Below, piece by piece: positions 1 through 6,849 of a DNA stretch of 21,938 nt. The notes under the pieces are model-generated. The model was not told where the DNA came from. It saw nothing but the letters and a program-made list of their open reading frames with translations, and ran no database searches. The stretch comes from Candidatus Woesearchaeota archaeon (GTDB lineage: Archaea; Nanobdellota; Nanobdellia; Woesearchaeales; UBA11576), in contig JALWQS010000074.1 of the NCBI GenBank assembly GCA_027083015.1, positions 1-21,938 of the forward strand. The letters run 5' to 3'. Each line of letters starts with the position of its first letter. Positions within the stretch are counted from its first letter, which is position 1. The position numbers and the translations under genes were made by a program.

Positions 1-2
1 CC

Positions 3-134
3 CCAGAAGTAAGAAAAGAACTTCAAGAATTGGATAAAGAGATGAAAGAGATAGCAAAACAAAAGAGCACTCTTGGAGAACACCTCAAGAAATTAAGAAG
101 CATCATGAGATCAGTCGTCAAGATAGGAACATAG
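3..134 (+). CDS. C-terminal end of an unrecognised charged protein (partial)
   Basis: Only the last 43 codons are in the window; the frame is open from base 3 to the TAG at 132-134. The peptide is rich in Lys, Glu and Leu (for example KELQELDKEMKEIAKQKSTL) and looks helical, probably coiled coil, with a basic end (LRSIMRSVVKIGT). It is followed 35 nt later by the pilus ATPase on the same strand, so it may be the upstream gene of that operon. No function can be assigned from this fragment. The other two forward frames are closed within the first 36 bases, which supports this frame. Confidence 0.6.
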   Translation, partial: PEVRKELQELDKEMKEIAKQKSTLGEHLKKLRSIMRSVVKIGT

Positions 135-169
135 GAAAATAAGAGTCCGGAAGGACACAGGCGATAGCT

Positions 170-1849
170 ATGAAAAAACATAACAAAAAAGCGGTGAAGA
201 AGAGAAAGACCTTAAAGAAACAAGTCAGGAGCAAAACAAATAAGGCTGTCAAGAAAAAAACAATAAAGCTAACAAAAAAAACAGGAAGAAAAAATACGAC
301 AGCACCAAGAAGAGAGAAAAAAACAGACAATATACTGACAGAAAGCGATAAAGAGCAGGTACTAGACACATACACATTCCAATCACTAGACATACCGATA
401 ACAGTCACAGTCAAAAGAGTCCCTGATGATTACGTCCCGATCTACGAAGCAGACATAGCAGCCATAAGCAAGACAACAGAACTGATACTGGAAAAGATAA
501 GAGAAGAGCTGATAAAAGCAGTAAACCTCGGACTGATAAAGATAAGCGACACAAGAAACAGGAATGTACTGGAAGATAAATTCTCACAGACAATACAAAA
601 ATTGATAGAAAAGTACTTCCCAGCCGCAGATGAGAAAGAAAAATCATTCTTAAAGACATACCTGATACAAAAAAGTCTGGGAATGGGTTCATTAGAGGTC
701 CTAAACGACGATCCAATGCTGGAAGAAGTCGTCATAAACTCAGCAAAAGAACCAGCATGGGTGTATCACAGGAAATACGGATGGCTAAAGACCAACATAA
801 GAGTCAAGACCGACGAACAGATAAAACATTACGCAGTTATGATAGGAAGAAAAGTAGGAAGACAACTAAGCGTGCTGGAACCATTGCTGGACGCACATTT
901 GGAAGAAGGAGACAGAGTAAACGCAACGCTATTCCCAATATCTACAGAAGGAAATACGATAACGATAAGAAGATTCTCAAGAGACCCATGGACAATAACA
1001 CACTTTCTAGAATCAAAGACCATGAGTACACAAGCAGCCTCGCTGATATGGACAGGCATACAATACGAACTAAGCGCGCTGATAGCAGGAGGAACAGCAT
1101 CAGGAAAGACCTCAACACTAAACGTACTGGCAAACTTCTTCCCCCCAAACCAAAGGATCATATCGATAGAAGACACAAGAGAACTGCAGCTTCCAAAATT
1201 TCTCCACTGGGTACCATTATCCACAAGACTGCCCAATGTCGAAGGACGAGGAGCGATAACCATGGAAGACCTTCTGGTGAACAGCCTAAGGATGAGACCT
1301 GACAGGATACTGGTAGGAGAAGTAAGAAGAAAAAGAGAAGCAGAAACATTATTTGAATCCATACATACAGGCCACTCATGCTACGCAACATTCCATGCGA
1401 ATGACGCAAAAGAGACAATAAACAGGCTGTCACATCCTCCTATCGACGTACCAAAATCCATGTTGCCAGCAATATCAATGATCATAATACAGTTCAGGAA
1501 TAGAAGAACAGGGCTAAGAAGAACATTCCAGGTAGCAGAGATAAAAGAAGACTCAACACCAAACGTGCTATTACAATACGATCCTAAACAAGACGTACTG
1601 ACAAAAAGGAACAGTTCAAAGACACTGTACAACACACTGCAGATGTTCACAGGAAACACGCCAAAAGAGATAGACCAAGACCTAAAAGAAAAAAGCACAA
1701 TACTCAAATACATGGTAAAACAACAGATCAAGAACATAAACGACGTCGGAAGGATAATGGCAGAATATTACACCAATAAAGACAGGATAATAAGGATGGC
1801 AGAACTCAACAGACCATTCCTGAAGAACCTAAAGAATAAAGAAAAATGA
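170..1849 (+). CDS. Type II/IV secretion-system ATPase (GspE/FlaI/EpdL-like), archaeal pilus motor
   Basis: Hexameric ATPase expected to power assembly of a type IV-like pilus from the cytoplasmic face of the membrane. Visible motifs: Walker A GGTASGKTS (residues 307-315, Lys313), Asp box IISIEDTREL (330-339), Walker B RPDRILVGEVR (376-386, catalytic Glu384) and His box HTGHSCYATFHAND (399-412). The 559-residue length fits the family. Residues 1-50 are an extra Lys/Arg-rich, low-complexity stretch, possibly a nucleic-acid or membrane-lipid contact. The ATG at 170 is the first good start; there is only a weak purine-rich site before it. The stop overlaps the next start by 4 bp (ATGA), so the ATPase and the first platform protein are translationally coupled. 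By gene order it resembles EpdL/EpdJ/EpdK of Methanococcus pili rather than an archaellum operon, because no fla/arl accessory genes are present. Family is certain; the exact system is inferred. Confidence 0.93.
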   Translation: MKKHNKKAVKKRKTLKKQVRSKTNKAVKKKTIKLTKKTGRKNTTAPRREKKTDNILTESDKEQVLDTYTFQSLDIPITVTVKRVPDDYVPIYEADIAAISKTTELILEKIREELIKAVNLGLIKISDTRNRNVLEDKFSQTIQKLIEKYFPAADEKEKSFLKTYLIQKSLGMGSLEVLNDDPMLEEVVINSAKEPAWVYHRKYGWLKTNIRVKTDEQIKHYAVMIGRKVGRQLSVLEPLLDAHLEEGDRVNATLFPISTEGNTITIRRFSRDPWTITHFLESKTMSTQAASLIWTGIQYELSALIAGGTASGKTSTLNVLANFFPPNQRIISIEDTRELQLPKFLHWVPLSTRLPNVEGRGAITMEDLLVNSLRMRPDRILVGEVRRKREAETLFESIHTGHSCYATFHANDAKETINRLSHPPIDVPKSMLPAISMIIIQFRNRRTGLRRTFQVAEIKEDSTPNVLLQYDPKQDVLTKRNSSKTLYNTLQMFTGNTPKEIDQDLKEKSTILKYMVKQQIKNINDVGRIMAEYYTNKDRIIRMAELNRPFLKNLKNKEK

Positions 1850-2664
1850 ATAGAAGGATATACAAAAGGATCGCGACAAGATTTCCAGGACTAAAACTAA
1901 AACTCCAACAGGCAGGTATGGAAGAAACAGAAGTCACATTCGTAAGAAAAACATTCCTAAGCGCTTTCTACATGACATTTGGCATAACATTCGTCGCAGC
2001 CATGTTCCTATCCAAAACAGACTTCAACCTCATAAACCTGTTATTAGTATTCCCAATACTGATGTTTCTCATGTTCATGTACTTCATAAAGATGCCAGAC
2101 ATAAAGAAACTCCACATAGAAAGAGAGATAAACGGAGAAATAGTGGATGCCGGGAGATTCCTGATAATAGAACTAGAATCAGGGATACCGGTGTATGATG
2201 CGTTCAAGCATGTAGCAAGAAATTATCCAGTCGTCGGCAAATACTTCAAGAACATAGTAGAAGATATAGACCTGGGAACAGCCATAGAAGAAGCGCTCAA
2301 TAGAGCAGTAGATATCGTTCCCAGCAGAAACTTCAGAAAACTGCTCTGGCAGATAATAAACTCTATAGGTACAGGAGCAGACATAGCAAAAGCGATAAGC
2401 TCAGTCATAGAACAAGTAGTAAGAGAACAAAAGATAGAACTCAACGAGTACGGAAGAAAACTAAACCCGTTAGCGATGTTCTACATGATAGTCGCCGTGG
2501 TGCTACCATCAATAGGAATAACCATGCTGGTAGTCATGGTATCATTCCTATCAATAAACCTCACATTAGGAAGCCTACTGATGATAGCAGGCATGATGGG
2601 ATTCATACAGTTCATGTTCTTCAATATGGTAAAACGATCAAGACCTGCAAGCCAGATAGAATAA
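1846..2664 (+). CDS. GspF/TadC-family pilus platform membrane protein 1
   Basis: Integral membrane platform protein that would couple the ATPase to pilin insertion. The 272-residue protein has a basic amphipathic N terminus, two hydrophobic segments at about 36-55 and 62-81, a cytoplasmic helical T2SSF-type domain (about 95-205, with ELESGIPVYDAFKHVARNYP) and two further segments at about 209-231 and 240-260. This is the standard arrangement of archaeal FlaJ/TadC-like proteins, in a short form. The start ATG overlaps the ATPase stop by 4 bp, which fixes it. A second, longer paralogue follows 29 nt downstream; paired F proteins are typical of Tad and Epd systems and distinguish this operon from single-FlaJ archaella. 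Confidence 0.9.
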   Translation: MNRRIYKRIATRFPGLKLKLQQAGMEETEVTFVRKTFLSAFYMTFGITFVAAMFLSKTDFNLINLLLVFPILMFLMFMYFIKMPDIKKLHIEREINGEIVDAGRFLIIELESGIPVYDAFKHVARNYPVVGKYFKNIVEDIDLGTAIEEALNRAVDIVPSRNFRKLLWQIINSIGTGADIAKAISSVIEQVVREQKIELNEYGRKLNPLAMFYMIVAVVLPSIGITMLVVMVSFLSINLTLGSLLMIAGMMGFIQFMFFNMVKRSRPASQIE

Positions 2665-2693
2665 GAAGATAATAAAAATCAAAGAACCAAAAA

Positions 2694-3788
2694 ATGCCAC
2701 CAACAAGCGTCGAAAACCTGATCAAAGGCAAAGAAAAGGAGAAAAAAAATAAGATAAAACTAAGTAAAGCGATAGCTAAGATACTGGCAAAAAGGAGAGA
2801 ACAAAGCTACAGAAGAGAGATAAACCTGAAGAAAAAGATAAAACAAGCAGGCTACACATTCACACCAAAAGCATTATCCCGGATGATAATATCGGGAGCT
2901 GTCTTGGTAACGATCATCTTAGGCATATACCTGCTTAAAGTTCTACAAAAAAAACCCGATTTCATAACGCCACCACCTATGATACTAGGGATATGGTTCA
3001 TAATAGGAGTGCTGATAAGCATATTCATACTCTGGTTCATGTTCTACCTAAGCATAGACATGATAAAATACAAAAGAAAACAAAAAGTTGAAAAGGTACT
3101 TCCAGACTTCCTGCAATTAGCAAGCAGCAACATAAGAGCAGGAATGACAGTTGATCAGGCATTATGGTTCGCAGTCAGGCCAAGATTCGGAATACTGGCC
3201 AAAGAGATAGAAGAGGTGGCAAAAAGGACCTATGCAGGAGAACAACTGGAAACAGCACTGAAAGAATTCGTCGCAAAATACGACTCAAAACTTCTGGAAC
3301 GATCAATAAACCTGTTAGTAGAAGGTATGAAAGCAGGAGGCGAGATAGGAGACCTTATGACAAAAATCTCAACAAACATCCAAGAGACAAGCATAATGAA
3401 GAAAGAGATGTCAGCCAATGTAACAACATATGTGATATTCATAACATTTGCCAGCATAGTAGCCGCACCCTTCCTTTTCGCTATGGCATACCATCTGATA
3501 AGCGTGATACAACAGATATTCTCAAAGATGACCATAAGTCCCGGAGCAGGAGCAGGAATGCCATTACAGATATCAAAAGAGGTCATATCATTGAGCGACT
3601 TCAATATCTTTGTGATCGTATCACTGATAATAACGTCAACATTCTCGGCCATGATCATATCAACCATAAGAAAAGGAAACATCAAAGGAGGAATCAGGTA
3701 CATACCCACATTCATCATAGTCTCAATAATACTCTACATGACAATAGTCAAGGTCATGGGCGTATTTGTAGGAGGTTTTTTCGGATGA
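2694..3788 (+). CDS. GspF/TadB-family pilus platform membrane protein 2
   Basis: Second, larger (364 residues) platform protein. A highly basic N-terminal 50 residues (KGKEKEKKNKIKLSK and similar) precedes hydrophobic segments near 62-83 and 97-119, a soluble T2SSF domain (about 130-240, with LPDFLQLASSNIRAGMTVDQAL, split here by no gap, and LLVEGMKAGGEIGDLM) and three more segments at about 243-271, 303-325 and 336-358. The L-x-x-x-S-x-N-I-R-A-G-M motif is characteristic of the family. There is no clear Shine-Dalgarno site before the ATG, so translation may depend on readthrough from the upstream gene. Its stop overlaps the start of the first pilin gene by 4 bp, placing the pilin in the same operon. 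Family assignment is secure; the partner relation with the shorter paralogue is inferred from context. Confidence 0.9.
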   Translation: MPPTSVENLIKGKEKEKKNKIKLSKAIAKILAKRREQSYRREINLKKKIKQAGYTFTPKALSRMIISGAVLVTIILGIYLLKVLQKKPDFITPPPMILGIWFIIGVLISIFILWFMFYLSIDMIKYKRKQKVEKVLPDFLQLASSNIRAGMTVDQALWFAVRPRFGILAKEIEEVAKRTYAGEQLETALKEFVAKYDSKLLERSINLLVEGMKAGGEIGDLMTKISTNIQETSIMKKEMSANVTTYVIFITFASIVAAPFLFAMAYHLISVIQQIFSKMTISPGAGAGMPLQISKEVISLSDFNIFVIVSLIITSTFSAMIISTIRKGNIKGGIRYIPTFIIVSIILYMTIVKVMGVFVGGFFG

Positions 3789-4255
3789 GAAAGAACAGGA
3801 CAATAAAGCAGTTCAGGAAGAACAAGAAAGGACAAGCAGCAATGGAATTCCTGATGACCTACGGATGGGCAATGCTAGCACTGACAGCAGCCATAGGAGC
3901 ACTAGCATACTTCGGAGTTCTAAACCCATCAAAGTTCATACCAGAAGTCTGCCAATTCTCAACAACAACAGGAATGGCATGCATAGACTTCAACGTGGAT
4001 ACAGACTCAGCACACCTGCTCATAGAGAATGCCGGAGGAAGAAAGATACACCTATACAACATAACAATGAACGACTGTTCAGGAGACTTCAATATAGATA
4101 TGAATGATGGGGAGAGAAGACTATTCAACATAACAGGATGCTCATTCGGAAAAAAAGGAAAAAAGATGAAATCAGACATAACAATAACATACCAACTAGC
4201 CGAAGGCACATTGGTAAAGAGCACAAAAGGAAAGGTTGTTGCAAAGATTGCATGA
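3785..4255 (+). CDS. Class III signal-peptide pilin (operon-encoded)
   Basis: Structural pilin, 156 residues. A basic leader ends in KNKKG, followed by QAAMEFLMTYGWAMLALTAA, the archaeal class III prepilin signature (cleavage expected between Gly16 and Gln17, with the conserved Glu at +5, Glu21). The hydrophobic N-terminal helix runs to about residue 45. The exported domain carries three or more cysteines (Cys56, Cys66, Cys98, Cys119), an N-glycosylation sequon NIT (93-95), and a beta-rich C terminus ending in KGKVVAKIA. The start is chosen at 3785 because it gives the expected short leader and overlaps the preceding stop by 4 bp; the frame is open further upstream, but that part is antisense-like Arg/His-rich sequence inside the platform gene. 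An EppA-type class III prepilin peptidase must process it; none is encoded here. Confidence 0.92.
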   Translation: MRKNRTIKQFRKNKKGQAAMEFLMTYGWAMLALTAAIGALAYFGVLNPSKFIPEVCQFSTTTGMACIDFNVDTDSAHLLIENAGGRKIHLYNITMNDCSGDFNIDMNDGERRLFNITGCSFGKKGKKMKSDITITYQLAEGTLVKSTKGKVVAKIA

Positions 4256-4424
4256 TACTGATCAACGGATTCTATGACACATATTATGATACATATCTAA
4301 TGACAATACGAACAATAAAGGAATAAGAAGGACAACCTGCGCAGTTTTAAAAACACTAATAAAAAACAGTTTATATTTTATATAAATAATGCGAAAAATG
4401 TGCGAATCAAGGTCTGAGACAGCA

Positions 4425-4430
4425 TTTTTT
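4425..4430 (+). terminator. T6 run, possible terminator of the pilus operon
   Basis: Six consecutive T on the + strand 170 nt after the pilin stop, in an AT-rich stretch with no gene. Archaeal termination commonly occurs at such T runs. The assignment rests on position only. Confidence 0.35.
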
Positions 4431-4451
4431 AATCACACAAGAAAAGAAAGA

Positions 4452-4460
4452 TTTATAAAT
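4452..4460 (+). promoter_or_regulatory. TATA box for the second pilin gene
   Basis: TTTATAAAT preceded by a purine-rich AAAGAAAGA that could serve as BRE. Transcription would start near 4483, leaving a leader of about 55 nt that contains a hairpin and a strong Shine-Dalgarno site. A second AT-rich candidate lies at about 4370-4389. Confidence 0.5.
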
Positions 4461-4505
4461 CAAGGTCAATATGGTTTAAATGAAATTATTTATCAAAAAA
4501 GATAA

Positions 4506-4523
4506 CAGCATAGGTTTATGCTG
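4506..4523 (+). promoter_or_regulatory. Leader hairpin next to the Shine-Dalgarno site of the second pilin
   Basis: CAGCATA-GGTT-TATGCTG forms a perfect 7-bp stem with a GGTT tetraloop. It ends 1 nt before the Shine-Dalgarno sequence GAGGTGAT (4525-4532), which sits 5 nt before the ATG. It could protect the 5' end or influence ribosome access. Confidence 0.5.
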
Positions 4524-4537
4524 AGAGGTGATTAGAC

Positions 4538-4894
4538 ATGTTTAATAAAAAAGGACAAGCAGCAATGGAATTTCTGATGACCTACGGATGGGCCATCCTT
4601 GTTGTTTTAGCAGCGATTGGAGCATTAGCATATTTTGGAGTGCTAAGCCCAGACAGGTTTTTACCAGAGAAATGCACACTACCAAGCGGAACAGCATGCT
4701 TGGATTTCACAGGTTCTGCATCACAGATAACCATGGTAATACAGAACAGCGCAGGATTTGATATGAACAACGTTACTGTCACAGTAGATCCCACAACAGG
4801 AGCAAACTTCACATGCACAGACGCAGACGGTGACGGAACATTAACAGATGGTGAGAAAGACACGTTCACATGCAGCGGACTAAGCTTAACATAA
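4538..4894 (+). CDS. Class III signal-peptide pilin, ended early by an in-frame TAA
   Basis: Pilin with a very short leader: MFNKKG, then QAAMEFLMTYGWAILVVLAA, cleavage expected between Gly6 and Gln7 and conserved Glu11. It is 118 residues to the TAA at 4892-4894. The exported part has Cys46, Cys54, Cys93 and Cys112, sequons NVT and NFT, and DADGDGTLTDGE (95-106), which matches the 12-residue EF-hand calcium loop with Asp at 1, 3, 5, Gly at 6 and Glu at 12. The strong site GAGGTGAT at 4525-4532 fixes the start. The same frame stays open after the TAA for 31 more codons and aligns with the C-terminal strands of the neighbouring pilin, so the gene appears truncated by a nonsense codon, a sequencing error, or a readthrough site. 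Codons in the first third (GTT, ATT, TTT, TAT) are more T-rich than in the pilus operon. It has its own promoter. Confidence 0.85.
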   Translation: MFNKKGQAAMEFLMTYGWAILVVLAAIGALAYFGVLSPDRFLPEKCTLPSGTACLDFTGSASQITMVIQNSAGFDMNNVTVTVDPTTGANFTCTDADGDGTLTDGEKDTFTCSGLSLT

Positions 4895-4990
4895 GGAAAG
4901 TTCAAAGGAACAGTCTATCTTGATTATGTAAATGCTCAAACAGCATTAGAACATACAAAATCCGGAGAACTGATACTAAAGATTGACTAA
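4895..4990 (+). pseudogene. In-frame C-terminal remainder of the second pilin after the TAA
   Basis: Directly after the TAA the reading frame continues with GKFKGTVYLDYVNA and ends in SGELILKID before a TAA at 4988-4990. This aligns without gaps at the junction to the C terminus of the operon pilin (KKMKSDITITYQLA to KGKVVAKIA). There is no new start codon or Shine-Dalgarno site, so it is a continuation of the pilin and not a separate gene. The full-length product would have about 150 residues, close to the 156 of its neighbour. A T-run at 5000-5005 follows and may terminate the transcript. Confidence 0.75.
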
Positions 4991-5052
4991 AAATCTTAAT
5001 TTTTTAATTTTATCTTTTATTTATAACATCAAGCACATAAACGGTGAGTTCT

Positions 5053-5367
5053 ATGGAAAGCATACAAATTCTGGGAATCAAAGAACTGGCAGAACCAGAC
5101 CAAGAGATGGTCAAGAAATTATGCGACGAATACTATGAGAAGATAACAAGGATAATAAAAAAAGACGCGAACATAAAAGTCCATATAAAAACCTTTGAAA
5201 AAGAAGGAGCAAGGCAAAGATACGAACTAAGCATTACATTAGACTACCCCGCAAGAAGATTCGAAGCCAATAAGCTAACAGAACAGGAAACATGGGATCT
5301 GGCAAGCGTCATACACGCAGGATTCAAAGACCTGATACACGAACTGCAACATCACTTTAAAGAGTAA
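5053..5367 (+). CDS. Small protein resembling HPF/RaiA ribosome hibernation factor
   Basis: A 104-residue soluble protein. The predicted element order is strand (IQILGI), long helix (EPDQEMVKKLCDEYYEKITRI), strands (NIKVHIKTFEK, RYELSITLDYPARRFEANK) and a final amphipathic helix (WDLASVIHAGFKDLIHELQH). This beta-alpha-beta-beta-beta-alpha pattern, the length and the basic patches match the HPF/RaiA fold, which binds the 30S subunit and blocks the mRNA channel. The similarity is by pattern; no diagnostic motif proves it. The start at ATG 5053 is preferred over GTG 5044 because GGTGAG (5043-5048), which overlaps that GTG, is a Shine-Dalgarno site 4 nt before the ATG. A TATA-like ATTTATAAC lies at 5019-5027. 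It is followed 81 nt later by a surface protein gene with its own promoter. If not HPF it is a conserved small archaeal protein of unknown role. Confidence 0.75.
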   Translation: MESIQILGIKELAEPDQEMVKKLCDEYYEKITRIIKKDANIKVHIKTFEKEGARQRYELSITLDYPARRFEANKLTEQETWDLASVIHAGFKDLIHELQHHFKE

Positions 5368-5448
5368 GACCAAACATAAGCAAAAAGCACAGACAATATT
5401 AACAAATATTATATATTACTAATTATTTCTCGTTCTGGGTGGTTAGAC

Positions 5449-6222
5449 ATGAAGAACAGACTATTAATAGTACTAACAGCTATACTGATATATAGCATAA
5501 GTATACCCGCAATAACCGCAGCAGAAGACTATTTCTACATCCAATCAACAGATTCACCATATATGGTAATCCCCGGAGAAAGCTTGACAGCAAATTTTGT
5601 ACTCGTAAATCAAGAACTAAAAGCACCAAAAAATGTGACAGCATACATATACCCATGCCCGCTAAACTGGTATTGTGAAGAAAAAACATTCTCTTATGAA
5701 AAGTTAGGCGAGCACACGGAAAACCTGACAATAAAGGTGCCCAAGACAGCAATACAAAAAAGATACACCATGTACATAAGACTCAGGAGCGACTATCCGA
5801 CAACAAGAGGGGATGACAGGATACTGATAGACGTAGTGAAGAAAAAAGTAGAAGCGATATCCTACGAAGAATACCAGAAAAAAACAAAAGACCGGGAAGA
5901 ACCGACAGGCATATACATACCAACCTCGATAGCAAGCGGAGAAGTAGTATCAACAGAAAAAACATCAGAAGAAAAGAAAGATATCCAAGAAGAAAAAGAA
6001 CAGGAAAAACTTAATGAGACAGACAAAGAAAAAAAGATCAGTGCCGATAAAGAGAAAGAAAAAGAGAACAAGACAAAAACAGACAGCAAGAAAGAAGTTG
6101 TAGAGAACATAGAAAAATTAGAAAGCGACAAAGGATTCGTAGAATATGCAACAGTCGTACTGATAATACTGCTAGCAGTAACCGCTATAGGAGCACTCTA
6201 TAGCTACAAGAAAAAAAGATGA
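5449..6222 (+). CDS. Secreted or membrane-anchored surface protein with Ig-like domain and charged stalk
   Basis: Type I membrane protein of 257 residues. Residues 1-24 form a Sec signal peptide (LLIVLTAILIYSISIPAITA, cleavage near AEDY). Residues 26-132 look like one beta-sandwich domain of the kind found in archaeal surface proteins, with Cys70 and Cys76 able to form a disulfide and sequons NVT and NLT for N-glycosylation. Residues 133-228 are a Lys/Glu-rich, probably helical or disordered stalk. A single transmembrane helix (about 231-252) and a short KKKR tail anchor it with the stalk outside. The start is supported by GGTGG (5438-5442) and a TATA-like ATTATATATTA (5408-5418). The bases from the ribosome site to the ATG match those of the second pilin in 13 of 14 positions. 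Function is not recognised; a role in the cell envelope is inferred. Confidence 0.82.
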   Translation: MKNRLLIVLTAILIYSISIPAITAAEDYFYIQSTDSPYMVIPGESLTANFVLVNQELKAPKNVTAYIYPCPLNWYCEEKTFSYEKLGEHTENLTIKVPKTAIQKRYTMYIRLRSDYPTTRGDDRILIDVVKKKVEAISYEEYQKKTKDREEPTGIYIPTSIASGEVVSTEKTSEEKKDIQEEKEQEKLNETDKEKKISADKEKEKENKTKTDSKKEVVENIEKLESDKGFVEYATVVLIILLAVTAIGALYSYKKKR

Positions 6223-6354
6223 AGATAACTTTAACAGAGACAAGATCACACAAAGCCCGGACTATAAAAGCTTTTAGGACAGAAAACCTCTATGGAGCAA
6301 TATTCAAGAGACTAAAAGCACCAAACAGAAGAATAAAGGAAAGGAGTTGATAAA

Positions 6355-6834
6355 ATGGCATGCACTTATTGCGTAGGAGCACCAGACTGGGAAATAAAAA
6401 AATACACTTATTGGACAGCATATCTGAAAAAAAACCAAGCATACCTGGGAACGACAATAATAGCCCTCAACAGACACATACCAGACCTGTTCTCAGCAAC
6501 AAAAGAAGAGATAGAAGAACTGCAGACAATAATCGTCAGACTGACAGGAATGATGAAAGAGCTATTCGGAGCAAAGATGTTCGCATATATGGCACAATCA
6601 AGCCTAGAAAACCTACACGCAAACATACAGATAATACCAAGATACGACCAGAAAGTAAGGTTTGGAGACGTAACATTCTCAGATCCCCAGTTCGGAAGAG
6701 GATACGATCCGGTAAGGCATCAAGAACTAAGACCTTCAGATTATTCAGAGATGATAATCGCCATGCAACAGAAACTTGAAGGGACAAAAGAAACAGAAAA
6801 CAGGGAAGAACTGGAAGTTCCAAGACCAGAATAA
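6355..6834 (+). CDS. HIT-family protein with a degenerate histidine triad
   Basis: 159 residues that follow the HIT (histidine triad) domain from end to end: N-terminal CTYC (3-6) like the zinc-binding CxxC of many HIT proteins, LGTTIIALNRHIPDLFSATK (31-50), a central helix (51-73), the strand with the triad, and the trailing RYDQKVRFGDVTFSDPQFG (96-114). Active members hydrolyse or transfer nucleotides using HxHxHxx. Here that position reads HANIQII (88-94): the first His is kept, the nucleophilic middle His is Asn90 and the third is Gln92. Both changes need one base from CAC. The protein is therefore probably not a nucleotidyl hydrolase and may bind nucleotides or partners only. A Shine-Dalgarno site GGAG (6343-6346) supports the start; the C-terminal 25 residues are a charged tail. 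It ends convergently with the next gene. Confidence 0.8.
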   Translation: MACTYCVGAPDWEIKKYTYWTAYLKKNQAYLGTTIIALNRHIPDLFSATKEEIEELQTIIVRLTGMMKELFGAKMFAYMAQSSLENLHANIQIIPRYDQKVRFGDVTFSDPQFGRGYDPVRHQELRPSDYSEMIIAMQQKLEGTKETENREELEVPRPE

Positions 6835-6849
6835 AACCAAAGAACAGGA

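Noticed and set aside
829..1362. Long minus-strand frames opposite the pilus ATPase (and similar ones at 3230-3718, 17825-18277, 20600-21046)
   Set aside because: Ser/Leu/Phe-rich mirror frames produced by the A-rich coding strand.
3164..3784. Upstream extension of the first pilin frame (207 codons)
   Set aside because: It lies inside the second platform gene in another frame, is Arg/His-rich, and the class III leader with a 4-bp stop/start overlap places the start at 3785.
4256..4326. Small coding frame after the first pilin
   Set aside because: Continuation of an out-of-frame shadow with no start signals.
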